NCBI GenBank assembly: GCA_038147195.1
Contig: JAYQTB010000004.1
Span: 1-64,000 of the forward strand
Source of the DNA: Eutrophocola salsuginis
GTDB lineage: Bacteria > Pseudomonadota > Gammaproteobacteria > Pseudomonadales > Pseudohongiellaceae
Reading direction: 5' to 3'
DNA: 64,000 nt
A program made the translations under genes and the position numbers. A model generated the notes under the pieces. It did not search any database and was not told the DNA's origin. It was given only the letters and a program-made list of their open reading frames with translations. Shown here piece by piece: positions 16,974 through 25,826 of this stretch; position 1 is the first letter of the stretch, and every line of letters starts with the position of its first letter.

Positions 16974-18599
16974 GTGAAGGCGCGTCCAATTAAAACCATA
17001 GCGGTGCTGGCAGGGTTATACCTTCTGGTTTCCTGCTCCGGGAAACCCGAGCGACCACAAACCATGTCGGAAGCGTCGCCCGAGCTGACCGCGTCGGTGG
17101 ATGAGGCCTTGAGCCTGATCGGCGCGGCCGATGAAGCTGAGCAGTCGTTCTACGACAAGTCCATGGCCGTACTGCCGTTCACTGATCTCAGTGAGAACAC
17201 TGACCAAGAATATTTCTCCGATGGTCTCAGCCGAGAGCTTATCAATCGCCTGGCCATTATGTCCGACCTGCAGGTGGCCGGCCGTGAATCGTCTTTCTAT
17301 TATAAAGACCGCGATGAAGTGCTTAGTAACATAGGCGACGCCCTGCATGTGGAGAACATCTTGCTCGGCAGCGTGCGCAAGTCGGGCGACAACCTGCGCG
17401 TGACGGCACAGCTCGTCAACGCCGACGACGGCTTCAATATCTGGTCGCGCACCTACGATCGGAAGCTGGCCGACGTGTTCGCCATTCAGAACGACATTGT
17501 CGACGAGGTGGTGTCCGCCCTGAGCGTCACGTTGGGCGCGGGCGAGTTCGCCATCCCCGGCATGACGCGAAACATCGAGGCCTACGACAAGACTCTGCAG
17601 GCGCTGGCACTGTACGACCAGCACACCCCCGACAACATCTTTCGTGCCATCAACCTGGTCGAGGAAGCCGTGCAGCTGGACCCGGATTACGGTCAGGGCT
17701 GGCTGTTCCTGGGTGACATTTACACAGGCAGCCAGCTGATTTTGTCGCAAGACCAGGCTGCGGATTTTCCGTCCCAGGCGGCCAAGGCCTTTGCGAAGGC
17801 GGCCGAGATCGCCCCGGACATGCCGGAACTGATGCTGGTTGAAGCGAGCAGGCTGCGCAACCAGGGCCGCTTCCTGGAATCGGATAACATGTACCAGCGC
17901 TATTTTGAAAGCTACGGCTATTCTGTTGCCCGCGCTATGGAAGAGTACGCGCAGATGCTGGCGCGCACCGGCCAGTTCAACGAGGCCCTGGCCATGCTCA
18001 ATCGCGCCCGTCGCACCGAGCCGTTCGCGCCTCGCTACACCTACCAGGTGGCCCTGCTGTCACTCTACCGCGGCCAGGATGACTTGGTGTCGCAAATGGC
18101 GGATTACGGTATGGGGCTGGATGGCGGCGAATATTTGTTCAGCGCGCTGGAATGGGAACTGGCCTTGCGCAATGGCGAGCTGGCGAAGGCCGCCGAACTG
18201 ATCAACTTGTATTTTAAAGAATCCTCGGAACTATACTTAAATACTCCGGTGTCGCGGCAGTTCATGGAAAAATTCGCTGCAGTGCTCTCCCTGAACGATT
18301 TCGAGGGGTCAACGGAAGACATCATCGCGATGATCAATGACCCTTCCGTCACGCCGCTAGAACTGGGCTACATGGCGCGGTTGGTGGCTTTGATGGAACA
18401 GCCGCAGATCGCGCTCGATTACTGGTTTGGTCAGATGGCCAGCCCGGCGATCTGGGACGATATCTACGCCGACATGCGGCGCCTGCCGGACTTTAATCAG
18501 CTGCTGCAGGAAAAAGGCCTGGTGGATTACTGGCGTGCGACGGGCAACTGGGGTGAATTCTGCGTGGCGGCGGCCGGGCAGGATTTTGTCTGCAAGTAA
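16974..18599 (+). CDS. Lipoprotein with TolB/FlgO-like domain and TPR repeats
   Basis: A 541-residue protein from a GTG start (GAGGAAA just before it) with a lipoprotein signal ending in LLVSC. Residues about 62-180 form the TolB-like domain: MAVLPFTDLSENTDQEYFSDG, then LLGSVRKSGDNLRVTAQL and WSRTYDRKLADVFAIQNDI (each cited in part). TPR-like helices follow from about 200 to 480. Proteins of this kind are usually one chain with an N-terminal membrane or HTH domain; here the membrane module is separate (16406-16792). It may scaffold protein assemblies, by analogy only. Confidence 0.82.
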   Translation: MKARPIKTIAVLAGLYLLVSCSGKPERPQTMSEASPELTASVDEALSLIGAADEAEQSFYDKSMAVLPFTDLSENTDQEYFSDGLSRELINRLAIMSDLQVAGRESSFYYKDRDEVLSNIGDALHVENILLGSVRKSGDNLRVTAQLVNADDGFNIWSRTYDRKLADVFAIQNDIVDEVVSALSVTLGAGEFAIPGMTRNIEAYDKTLQALALYDQHTPDNIFRAINLVEEAVQLDPDYGQGWLFLGDIYTGSQLILSQDQAADFPSQAAKAFAKAAEIAPDMPELMLVEASRLRNQGRFLESDNMYQRYFESYGYSVARAMEEYAQMLARTGQFNEALAMLNRARRTEPFAPRYTYQVALLSLYRGQDDLVSQMADYGMGLDGGEYLFSALEWELALRNGELAKAAELINLYFKESSELYLNTPVSRQFMEKFAAVLSLNDFEGSTEDIIAMINDPSVTPLELGYMARLVALMEQPQIALDYWFGQMASPAIWDDIYADMRRLPDFNQLLQEKGLVDYWRATGNWGEFCVAAAGQDFVCK

Positions 18600-18606
18600 G
18601 GCCCGG

Positions 18607-19089
18607 TTAGACCTCTTCCTCATCCCGGTCGGCCCAGACGAAGCCAATTGGGTTCCTTTCTTTGGTTTCGGTCAGTTCCATGGCGAAGCACATCATCTGC
18701 ACGGTGGACTGGTGTGCAAAGGTGGTGACCGGATTGCCCTGCAGCAGGCCTTCGATGCGAATGCAGTCGAAAGACACCTGCGCCAATTTCATTACTTGAA
18801 TCTGGATGCCGCCATGTAGGATGGCCATCACGGCCGGCTGGTAATTTTCCGGCAGCTGCTCGCGCCAGGCCCTTACCTCGCGGGCCAGCGAGGCTAGGAA
18901 TACGGCGGCGCTGCGGTACTCGTTCTGCTCCTGCATGCTGCAGCTGGCGGGAAGGGGGCAGTAGAGCAGCTCCTTGTCCACTGACGGTGGCTTGAATCCC
19001 GGTACGGGCGCCATCTGCCGGTTCAGATTTTCCATGATGTTCTCGAGGTTTTTAGGCGTGTCCAGTTCCTCGGTGACGTCATCAGCCAT
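18607..19089 (-). CDS. Hypothetical cytosolic protein
   Basis: A 160-residue protein from the ATG at 19089, with GGGAAAT upstream; the frame is open further but lacks a ribosome site. It has no signal or membrane segment. It is acidic at the N-terminus, has two Cys in YCPLPASC, and predicted helices (AVFLASLAREVRAWREQL, MAILHGGIQIQVMKLAQV). It converges with the lipoprotein gene, stop to stop. I do not recognise the family. Confidence 0.6.
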   Translation of the reverse strand: MADDVTEELDTPKNLENIMENLNRQMAPVPGFKPPSVDKELLYCPLPASCSMQEQNEYRSAAVFLASLAREVRAWREQLPENYQPAVMAILHGGIQIQVMKLAQVSFDCIRIEGLLQGNPVTTFAHQSTVQMMCFAMELTETKERNPIGFVWADRDEEEV

Positions 19090-19177
19090 GGTAATTTCCC
19101 AGTGTAGTTTTTGTTTTCGGTGCTGAGTGTACTGCATGCAAGTGCGCGGCTAAAGCAGTGAGAAATTTCAAACGGCT

Positions 19178-19339
19178 TCATTCGAGCACACCATGGGATT
19201 GTGTTGCCGCCAGTACCTTGTCCAGAGTATTGATGGCAATGTCGATATCGTTAGCGCTGACCAGCAAATCAGGCAGCAGCCGAATGACGCTACCGCTTGT
19301 CGGTATTTCCAGCAGGCCGGCCTCCGCACAGGCGAGCGT
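19178..19339 (-). pseudogene. C-terminal relic of a class-III aminotransferase
   Basis: Reading the minus strand from 19339 to the TGA at 19178 gives about 53 residues: LACAEAGLLEIPTSG, then SVIRLLPDLLVSANDIDIA and INTLDKVLAATQ. This is the typical last domain of ornithine/4-aminobutyrate-type PLP aminotransferases (G-L-L, R-L-L-P-x-L, D-I-D, L-D). An in-frame TAG sits directly upstream and there is no start or body: the secreted-protein gene at 19373 begins its end just beyond. So about 85 percent of the gene is lost. Confidence 0.65.
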
Positions 19340-19372
19340 CTACGGCCGCGTCAGAGAGATGCGGAGTGGTTG

Positions 19373-20422
19373 TCAATCGCCAACCGGACCATCGAGTTTG
19401 TAGAGCTGTTTGAGAATGTCGCGCCATTCGGAGTACTGCTCCGCCAGCGTACCGTTGAGGTGATACAGCGAATCCTCCAGCGTGATGTCCGTGGGCTGGA
19501 TCTCGTTGATGAATCCCTGGTTAAGTTCCTCGAGATACTGGTCTTGCATGCGCGCCCAGCGGTAGTTGTTGTAGCTTTCGCGCAGAGACATGTAGCTGCC
19601 GCGGCGAAAATCATTGCCCTGGGCGATTTCGCGGTTAATCTTGTCCGCCTCGCTGGCCATGATTTCGCGCCGGTATTTGCGCCACAGGTCATACACCGGC
19701 TTGATGGCCACGAAGAAGCTCTCGTACTGCTCGTCCACCACGTCGATGAATACGTACTCGTGGTCGCGAATGGCCTCCACGCGCAGCAGGAAGGGATCGT
19801 TGTCTGCCGGAAGGCGGGTATAGCTGGTCCTGCCGGTATCTCCGATGGCCAGGTAAGGCTCAAAGACTTCCGGTGCCAGGGCCGCGGCATAGCGCAAGGT
19901 TGCGACGGCCTTGATTTCGTTCACCTCGCTGTGTGTCAGCGTGGCATAGAACGCCGCCAGGTCGTTGCAGATGTCAGAATACAAGTACAAGAAGGGGTCG
20001 GTCAGCACCGGCTGGTTAAGCGAAACACTGTCTACAGCTACGCGGGTGTAAGTCTGGTCGATCCAGGTGCGGCCGGTGGCATCGATGGCCTTGAATGCCA
20101 GTGACAAGGTGCTTCCGTCGGAGTCGAGAATGTCGGCGGAGACCTGCAGTTCGGCGCCGGTATCCGTTTGTGGCAACAGGCGCACCGCGCCCCATTGGCC
20201 GCTTTCCTCCAGCATGAGCTTGAGGAAGGAGGGCAGGTAGCGCGCTTCGGCCTGACGCACGGCGGGATAAATCTGCCGCGCCTGTTGTTCCCTGCTGTCC
20301 TCGGGCAGGTTAATGTCAAAGGCGCGGACGCTCACGTCCAGCAGGGGTTTATCCTCTACTGCGGCTTGCGCCAGCACCTGGCCGGCTATGGTACAGAAAA
20401 AGAAGGTAATAAGAACACGCAT
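19373..20422 (-). CDS. Exported hypothetical protein
   Basis: A 349-residue protein with a signal peptide (MRVLITFFFCTIAGQVLAQ). The start at 20422 shares one base with the stop of the upstream lipoprotein, so the two are coupled. The mature part begins with a sequence like FDINLPEDSREQQARQIYPAVRQAEARYLP, which resembles the N-terminal region of flagellar or outer-membrane assembly proteins that have TolB-like folds, but the match is weak. The C-terminal half is charged and helical (WRKYRREIMASEADKINREI). Function not known. Confidence 0.7.
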   Translation of the reverse strand: MRVLITFFFCTIAGQVLAQAAVEDKPLLDVSVRAFDINLPEDSREQQARQIYPAVRQAEARYLPSFLKLMLEESGQWGAVRLLPQTDTGAELQVSADILDSDGSTLSLAFKAIDATGRTWIDQTYTRVAVDSVSLNQPVLTDPFLYLYSDICNDLAAFYATLTHSEVNEIKAVATLRYAAALAPEVFEPYLAIGDTGRTSYTRLPADNDPFLLRVEAIRDHEYVFIDVVDEQYESFFVAIKPVYDLWRKYRREIMASEADKINREIAQGNDFRRGSYMSLRESYNNYRWARMQDQYLEELNQGFINEIQPTDITLEDSLYHLNGTLAEQYSEWRDILKQLYKLDGPVGD

Positions 20423-21129
20423 CAGTTGGCCCTTTCCGGCGCGCGGCGGCAGACGTTGTTGCGAGTCAGGGTGAGGATGCAATCGACATCGCTTTCCGGG
20501 ATATCGTACCGGCGGTAGTAGTTGCTGATCGTCATCGGCGAGGACACGAGTGCCGAGGTGACGGTGGTGGTGATGTTCAGTTGCCGGCCGTTGGGCGCTA
20601 GCGTGACCTGGTAGAAGATGCGCAGTCCGTCCTGCAGGTCGAGCTGGAAAAGCAGCTGCTCACCATTCCAGCCGCATTGCTCAATGCCGAACGGGGTTTC
20701 GGTCACCGCGGTCTGGCGGCTGAAGAATTCGCAGAACAGGGCGAAGTCGTCTTCGCGGTCGATGCGGATGCGGGCGCGGTCTTGTTCGATCTGTAGCAGA
20801 GGCATGCGCGTGATCTCTTCCGTGAAACGGGCGAGCCCGACGATGGTCTCCATGGAGCCACCGACAGAAGGGCCGCCACCAAAAGTGGTGCCACGGTTGA
20901 GTCCGTCGGTCTGCTGCCGGTACGTGCGCTGGATATCCGACATGTACAGGTTGAACTCGGTCTGGAAGTCGTCGCTGAGCTGGTAGTCCTTCTCCCAGTT
21001 GCCGGACATGTCGACCACGTTGAATTCCACCTCTTCATTGATGCGCGACGGCTCCGCGGACTGGCAGCTGTCCAGCATGAGGGCAGCCAGTGCGGTGGCA
21101 AGAGCGAGGTGGAGGTTGACCGTTATCAA
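20422..21129 (-). CDS. Lipoprotein, unknown
   Basis: A 235-residue protein with a lipoprotein signal ending in LMLDSC. After a short linker comes MSGNWEKDYQLSDDF, a lipocalin-like or immunity-like opening, a Gly-rich segment TTFGGGPSVGGS, and strands ending in YYRRYDIPESDVDCILTLTRNNVC. The two late Cys probably pair. It is the first gene of a two-gene leftward operon with 19373-20422. The family is unknown to me. Confidence 0.7.
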   Translation of the reverse strand: MITVNLHLALATALAALMLDSCQSAEPSRINEEVEFNVVDMSGNWEKDYQLSDDFQTEFNLYMSDIQRTYRQQTDGLNRGTTFGGGPSVGGSMETIVGLARFTEEITRMPLLQIEQDRARIRIDREDDFALFCEFFSRQTAVTETPFGIEQCGWNGEQLLFQLDLQDGLRIFYQVTLAPNGRQLNITTTVTSALVSSPMTISNYYRRYDIPESDVDCILTLTRNNVCRRAPERAN

Positions 21130-21332
21130 GTCGTGGCCCTGTTATTCTGATTTAATAAAAGCATAAGCAGGTTTCAGGGTGCCTAGCATACGCAAATTGA
21201 ATTGTGCGTGACAGGTGCAATATAAGGTGAATATTGAGTGAAGGTACCTGTCTAACCGAAGATGCTGCTGAACTACAGACAGTGTGCAGAAAATCCATGA
21301 ACTTCCGCTGAATCCCCCGGCAATCCAGGTAC

Positions 21333-21590
21333 TCAGCTGGAATATCCAGAGGCAGTCACGCTCTGCAGGTCTAATAACTGGGCCTTGCAGTAGGAACAGC
21401 AGTCGAACGAACGATTCAAGGTCAGGAGCAGGTCTTTCTCCCCGGCCAGGGAGGCCAGGGTCTCGATATTGCCGTTCTGGTCGGGCGCTTACAGCAGGTG
21501 GTTAGATGACCCCACTGGGTAGTCGGGCGCCCAGTCAAAAATCCAGGTAGTGGCCAGCAGCAGTAATAGTATCCGGGTGAATCGTTGCAT
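21333..21590 (-). pseudogene. Relic of an exported peroxiredoxin/redoxin gene with internal stop
   Basis: On the minus strand an ATG at 21590 with GGAGAA upstream starts a signal peptide (MQRFTRILLLLLATTWIF), which ends at an in-frame TAA (21489-21491). In the same frame the reading continues APDQNGNIETLASLAGEKD, then LLLTLNRSFDCCSYCKAQLLDLQ, and stops at TGA 21333. The second part is the start of an AhpC/TSA-like redoxin: A-P-D-Q-N-G and a W/C-x-Y-C-K-A-Q-L active site, here with the usual Trp replaced by Cys. The rest of the domain is missing. Confidence 0.7.
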
Positions 21591-22115
21591 ACGTTTTCTC
21601 CTTCGACGTCAGTAGTGACTATGCGTTGCTTGAAGGAAGCGATCAGAATGGCGCCGGGTTTCTTTCACACTAGCCTTCACACGGGCTATTTTTGCACCAG
21701 CATGGTGCAGATTTTTTGAGAAAATTTACAACATGGACGGATTGAACCTGCTCAATTATTGGGTTTATGTTGGGCCAATATCAGTGTAAATACCGAATTA
21801 GTTTAATATTTTTATGCACATAGGAAATCCTCCTAATATTGCATCTTAAGAAATTTTAGTAACTCCTGAAAATTAACATGTTAAAAACGTAAATTGCTGA
21901 AAAATATATAAATCTGGAAATAGCAATTCCAGACCGTTGGGACTATTTTCACCATCGCGCATCACACTGCGGCAGGTTTGTTTGTTTACTACACAGAATT
22001 ATCCACAGGGCGCCCTGTTTTAGATTGCTGTGGGTAACTTTGGCCCGGATTTGAACATTGGGCTGGCGGAATGAATCCCCTACAATGCCTCCAACTGGCA
22101 ATATTGGAGTCCGGC
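21591..22115. other. AT-rich gene-free stretch
   Basis: About 525 bases without a credible gene; 21700-21930 is strongly AT-rich. Near its right end TTATCCACA (21999-22007) and TGTGGGTAA (22029-22037, reverse of TTACCCACA) resemble DnaA boxes in opposite orientation, 21 bases apart. Apart from these and promoter-like A/T runs, nothing is seen. Confidence 0.4.
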
Positions 22116-22517
22116 ATGAGCAATCCCCATGAAATTTCCCTGGCCGTTCGGGACTATGAGTGCGACCTGCAGGGCGTGGTCAACAATGCCGTGTACATGA
22201 ACTATCTGGAGCATGCCCGGCACGAGTTCCTCAAGGACCGAGGCATCGACTTTGCCGAGGTCACCCGGCAGGGTATCCACTTGGTCGTGGTGCGGGCCGA
22301 GCTGGATTATCGCGCATCGCTGACCAGTGGCGACACCTTTTCGGTGCGGACCTGGTTTGAGATGGACGGTCGCCTGCGCTATGCGTTCCTCCAGCAGATC
22401 ATTCGAGTCAGCGACGGCAAGGTCATGCTTAACGGCAAGATCACCGCCACCTCCCTCAATGAGAGTGGGCGACCCTTCGTTCCTGAAGACATCCTGGTCC
22501 AGCTCACCGGCGACTAA
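22116..22517 (+). CDS. Acyl-CoA thioesterase, hot-dog fold (YbgC/4HBT type)
   Basis: A 133-residue protein; the ATG at 22116 has GGAG seven bases before it, better than the one at 22071. The hot-dog signature is VRDYECDLQGVVNNAVYMNYLEHARHEFL: the usual catalytic Asp of D-x-x-G-x-x-x-N is present, with H in LEHARHEF. Length equals single-domain 4-hydroxybenzoyl-CoA-thioesterase-like proteins. It hydrolyses acyl-CoA; chain preference unknown. bcp follows 117 bases later. Confidence 0.87.
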   Translation: MSNPHEISLAVRDYECDLQGVVNNAVYMNYLEHARHEFLKDRGIDFAEVTRQGIHLVVVRAELDYRASLTSGDTFSVRTWFEMDGRLRYAFLQQIIRVSDGKVMLNGKITATSLNESGRPFVPEDILVQLTGD

Positions 22518-22634
22518 AGTTCCAGCAAGGCTTCTCACTGGAAGACTGCGTGAGGTCCTGGATACTTCCCTTAAATCCATTTTGACGCGCCGGATGCCTG
22601 GCGTTATGCTTCACGCCGTTAAAAAGGAGTCTCC

Positions 22635-23108
22635 ATGGCATTACCCAAGATTGGCGGCAAGGCGCCGGCATTTACCCTTCAGGACCAGAACGGTGACAGG
22701 CGCAGCTTGAAAGATTATAGGGGCAGTAATGTGCTGCTATATTTCTATCCCAAGGCCATGACACCCGGTTGCACGGTGCAGGCCTGCGGAGTTCGTGACA
22801 GCGAAAAAGCCCTGAAGAAGATGGGCGTGAACGTGCTGGGCGTGAGCATCGATGCCTGGCCCCGTCTCACCAAGTTCGCCGAGCGTGAGAAGCTCAACTT
22901 CACCCTGCTTTCCGATGAAGACCACGCAGTGGCAGACAAGTACGGTGTGTGGGGAATAAAAAAATTTATGGGCCGGGAATTCATGGGCCTGAAACGCACA
23001 ACCTTCATCATCGACAAGGAAGGCAAGGTGCGCCACATCATGGAGAAGGTCAACACCAAGACTCACCATGATGATGTCATGAAATGGATCAAGCAAAATC
23101 TTTCCTGA
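22635..23108 (+). CDS. bcp: Thioredoxin-dependent thiol peroxidase Bcp
   Basis: A 157-residue cytosolic peroxiredoxin. The active site is KAMTPGCTVQACGVRD: the first Cys is peroxidatic and the second, five residues on, resolves it, as in Escherichia coli Bcp. GVSIDAWPRLTKFAEREKL and FTLLSDEDHAVADKYGVWG complete the fold. AAGGAG precedes the ATG. It reduces H2O2 and lipid peroxides with thioredoxin. A second, exported Bcp-like protein is at 48442. Confidence 0.93.
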   Translation: MALPKIGGKAPAFTLQDQNGDRRSLKDYRGSNVLLYFYPKAMTPGCTVQACGVRDSEKALKKMGVNVLGVSIDAWPRLTKFAEREKLNFTLLSDEDHAVADKYGVWGIKKFMGREFMGLKRTTFIIDKEGKVRHIMEKVNTKTHHDDVMKWIKQNLS

Positions 23109-23155
23109 GTTCGTATTACCTGACAACTGTGTAGCACAGAAGGTTGGTTTGCGTC

Positions 23156-23923
23156 ATGAAACTGTTCTGCAAGCAATATTCTGAAGAAGGGGATCCGCTA
23201 ATAATCCTGCACGGCCTGTTTGGCAACCAGGGCAACTGGGGCCAGCATGCCAAGGTATTTGCCAATGCCCTCAAGGTGTATGGCATGGATCTGCGCAACC
23301 ATGGTCGCTCCGAGTGGGAAGACGCCATGTCCTACGATCTGCTGGCGGCAGATGTGCGCGACACCATGCGCTTGCACAGCATCGACCCTGCCAACATCGT
23401 CGGTCACTCCATGGGCGGCAAGACGGCCATGCAACTGGCGCTGACCTGGCCCAAACTGGTCAGAAAACTGGTGATCGTCGATATCGCGCCGACAAAATAC
23501 GAGCCGCACCATGATGATATCTTTGCAGGCCTGAAAGTGCTCAACCTTGACCTGATCGACAGCAGGCAGGATGCGAATGAGATCATCTCTGACCACATCT
23601 CAGAAAAGAGCATACGCGACTTCCTTCTGACCAACCTGGTCAGGGATGAGGGTGGCACTTACAACTGGCGCATGAACCTGGACGCAATTAGGAAGAACTA
23701 CACGAGCCTGATCGATAATATCCCGGCGAACGCCGTATTCGAAGGTGAAGTGCTTTTCCTGAAAGGCGGAAAGTCGAACTACATTCTCAAGAAACATGAG
23801 AAAGAAATCATGAAACGCTTCCCCAACGCCTCAATCACAACCGTTCCCAATACCGGCCACTGGCTGCACAGCGAAGAGCCTGAACTGTTCCAGTCCCTTG
23901 TCTATAAATTCCTGAAGAATTAA
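23156..23923 (+). CDS. Alpha/beta hydrolase, YbfF-type esterase
   Basis: A 255-residue protein with LHGLFGNQGNWG (oxyanion hole), DLRNHGRSEW, the nucleophile elbow VGHSMGGKTAM, and PNTGHWLHSEEPELF carrying the catalytic His. This series is that of YbfF-like acyl-CoA/ester hydrolases. The ATG at 23156 is taken; a TTG lies four codons earlier. The gene lies shortly after bcp on the same strand and may be cotranscribed. Natural substrate unknown. Confidence 0.87.
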   Translation: MKLFCKQYSEEGDPLIILHGLFGNQGNWGQHAKVFANALKVYGMDLRNHGRSEWEDAMSYDLLAADVRDTMRLHSIDPANIVGHSMGGKTAMQLALTWPKLVRKLVIVDIAPTKYEPHHDDIFAGLKVLNLDLIDSRQDANEIISDHISEKSIRDFLLTNLVRDEGGTYNWRMNLDAIRKNYTSLIDNIPANAVFEGEVLFLKGGKSNYILKKHEKEIMKRFPNASITTVPNTGHWLHSEEPELFQSLVYKFLKN

Positions 23924-24007
23924 CGTTTAGTCCTATGTAGACTATTGCGAGCAATGGTCTCTTTCGACCTACAATTGATCTGGGTACAGATATGTGTCGC
24001 AAGAGGA

Positions 24008-24029
24008 CCGAAGGTACGATATCCGACAA
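24008..24029. repeat. REP-like half element
   Basis: CCGAAGG-ACGATATCCGACAA recurs almost exactly at 32340-32360, where it is one arm of a palindrome. Here it lies between the YbfF-like and HNH genes. Confidence 0.5.
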
Positions 24030-24042
24030 AGGGTAAGTTAGA

Positions 24043-24618
24043 TTATTGCAATCGACAATTTTTGGAAAATTGTGATTTCAGAAATTCCATCTGGTCGGCA
24101 CGTATACGCTTCGAATTTACAAGCGCGAGGTATTCGGCGGGATTGGGTTCGTAAGGTAACGCTAGCAATTCCATGTGCGCCTCTTCGGGTGTGCGATCCT
24201 GCTTGAAGTGATTGCAGCGCCTGCATGCGGCTACCACGTTGACCCAGGCATTGGCTCCACCCCGGGAAGTCGGGATGATGTGGTCGCAGCTTAGGTCCTT
24301 GTCCATGAATTCCTTGCCGCAGTACATGCACATGTTTTGGTCTCGTCGGAACAGGATGCGGTTACTCAGCGCCGGTTTTTTCGGCTGGCCGTGATGCATC
24401 AAGCCGGCACAAGCAACTATGCTGTGCAGTTCGATATAAGATTGTTCGCCGGTCAGGCGGGAGGTTCCACCATGAATCTTGCGAATGGTATCGCCAAGTG
24501 TCCAAGTGATGAGTTCTCTTGCGTAAAGTGTAGTGGCTTCCTGCCAGGTGAGCCACTCAATGGGGTGACCAGCAAGATTGAGTCGTAGAATGTGGGCGTG
24601 ACTGTCGTGTAATTCCAT
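24043..24618 (-). CDS. HNH endonuclease
   Basis: About 191 residues from the ATG at 24618 (a GTG nine codons earlier is possible). The nuclease core is NMCMYCGKEFMDKDLSCDHI, PTSRGG, NVVAACRRCNHFKQ: a CxxC/CxxC zinc site and the H-N-H catalytic set. The N-terminal part begins like a large group of conserved proteobacterial HNH proteins in which the domain stands alone at chromosome sites. Not linked to the integrative element at the window end. Target unknown. Confidence 0.87.
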   Translation of the reverse strand: MELHDSHAHILRLNLAGHPIEWLTWQEATTLYARELITWTLGDTIRKIHGGTSRLTGEQSYIELHSIVACAGLMHHGQPKKPALSNRILFRRDQNMCMYCGKEFMDKDLSCDHIIPTSRGGANAWVNVVAACRRCNHFKQDRTPEEAHMELLALPYEPNPAEYLALVNSKRIRADQMEFLKSQFSKNCRLQ

Positions 24619-24744
24619 AAAAAACAGCAGACTTGCCTGATTCACGGCTGACTGTAGCCATAAAAGGCAGGTGCGTCAATGACACCAAAAAATTTAATCG
24701 GTTGTTTATAAAATTGATTTACTCGGTTGATCTGCGAGTTGAAA

Positions 24745-25617
24745 TTAGTCTTTCTCGAGCAGGGCGATCAGCGAGGAAGTGTCCCAGCGCTTGCCACCAA
24801 TCTCCTGCACTTTGGCGTAGTAACCATCAACAATCTTTGTAATGGGTAAGGTAGCGCCATTCTTGCCGGCTTCTTCCATGGCTATACCGAGATCCTTGCG
24901 CATCCAGTCCACGGCAAAGCCAAACTCGAATTCATTGTTCATCATGGTCTTGTAGCGGTTTTCCATCTGCCAGGATTGGGCGGCCCCCTTGCTGATGACG
25001 TCGATGACCTTTTCCACGTCGAGACCGGCGCGCTTGGCGAAGTGAATGCCCTCGGATAGCGCCTGGACCAGGCCTGCGATGCAGATCTGGTTGACCATCT
25101 TGGTAAGTTGGCCATAACCTGAGGGGCCAAGCAGTTTGACGCTGGCGGCAAAACTCTCGATCACGGGTTTGGCGCTGTTAAATGCAGCTTCATCGCCGCC
25201 GCACATGACGGTGAGCTTGCCGTTCTCGGCTCCTGCCTGGCCACCGGATACGGGAGCGTCGATGAAGGCAAAGCCTTTTTTATTGGCGACGGAACTCAGT
25301 TCACGCGCCACAATGGCGGAGGTGGTGGTGTTGTCGATAAACACAGCACCGGCCTTGACCGACTTGAAGGCCCCAATGTCTCCAATGGTGACCTCACGCA
25401 GGTCGTCGTCGTTGCCGACACAGGAGAAAATATAATCCGCATCTGCCGCAGCTTCGGCAGGCGTAGCTGCCGTTTCACCCTTGTACTTGTCCTGCCACTT
25501 TTTTGCCTTGGCCTGAGTGCGGTTATACACGGTAACCGAGTGTCCGGCATTGGCGAGGTGGCCGGCCATGGGGAAGCCCATGACGCCGAGGCCGATGAAA
25601 GCGACTTTGCAACTCAT
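24745..25617 (-). CDS. 3-Hydroxyisobutyrate-dehydrogenase-family NAD(P) oxidoreductase
   Basis: A 290-residue beta-hydroxyacid dehydrogenase. FIGLGVMGFPMAGHLANAG is the Rossmann NAD(P) loop, FIDAPVSGGQAGAENGKL the substrate-binding segment, and GYGQLTKMVNQ carries the catalytic Lys. VDWMRKDLGIAMEEA is the second conserved helix. The family oxidises 3-hydroxyisobutyrate, tartronate semialdehyde, or similar. The ATG at 25617 starts right at the Rossmann fold. No neighbour hints at a substrate. Confidence 0.9.
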   Translation of the reverse strand: MSCKVAFIGLGVMGFPMAGHLANAGHSVTVYNRTQAKAKKWQDKYKGETAATPAEAAADADYIFSCVGNDDDLREVTIGDIGAFKSVKAGAVFIDNTTTSAIVARELSSVANKKGFAFIDAPVSGGQAGAENGKLTVMCGGDEAAFNSAKPVIESFAASVKLLGPSGYGQLTKMVNQICIAGLVQALSEGIHFAKRAGLDVEKVIDVISKGAAQSWQMENRYKTMMNNEFEFGFAVDWMRKDLGIAMEEAGKNGATLPITKIVDGYYAKVQEIGGKRWDTSSLIALLEKD

Positions 25618-25826
25618 TAACGAAATCCTGGTGCGATTGAAATGATAAGCGGGAAGCATACTAAACCAGCACAGAGAGGCAATAGGTAGGCTGGAAAAGT
25701 CTGCGTGCAGCCGTCATTAGGCAATCAAATTCATAATGACGGATGACGCCTAGCTCTTCCGTTCTCCCTTGTCCCTTGTTTCTAGTCTGGTAAGCTAGGG
25801 CTTCAACATAAACAAGGGAAGAGCGT

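Noticed and set aside
19193..20104. Open frame of 303 codons on the plus strand
   Set aside because: It is antisense to the exported protein 19373-20422, has no ribosome site and an amino-acid make-up (many Gln, Val, Arg) typical of the reverse of a coding frame.
21999..22037. Chromosomal replication origin
   Set aside because: Only two DnaA-like boxes and no dnaA, gidA, rpmH or parAB nearby; kept only as a low-interest site.
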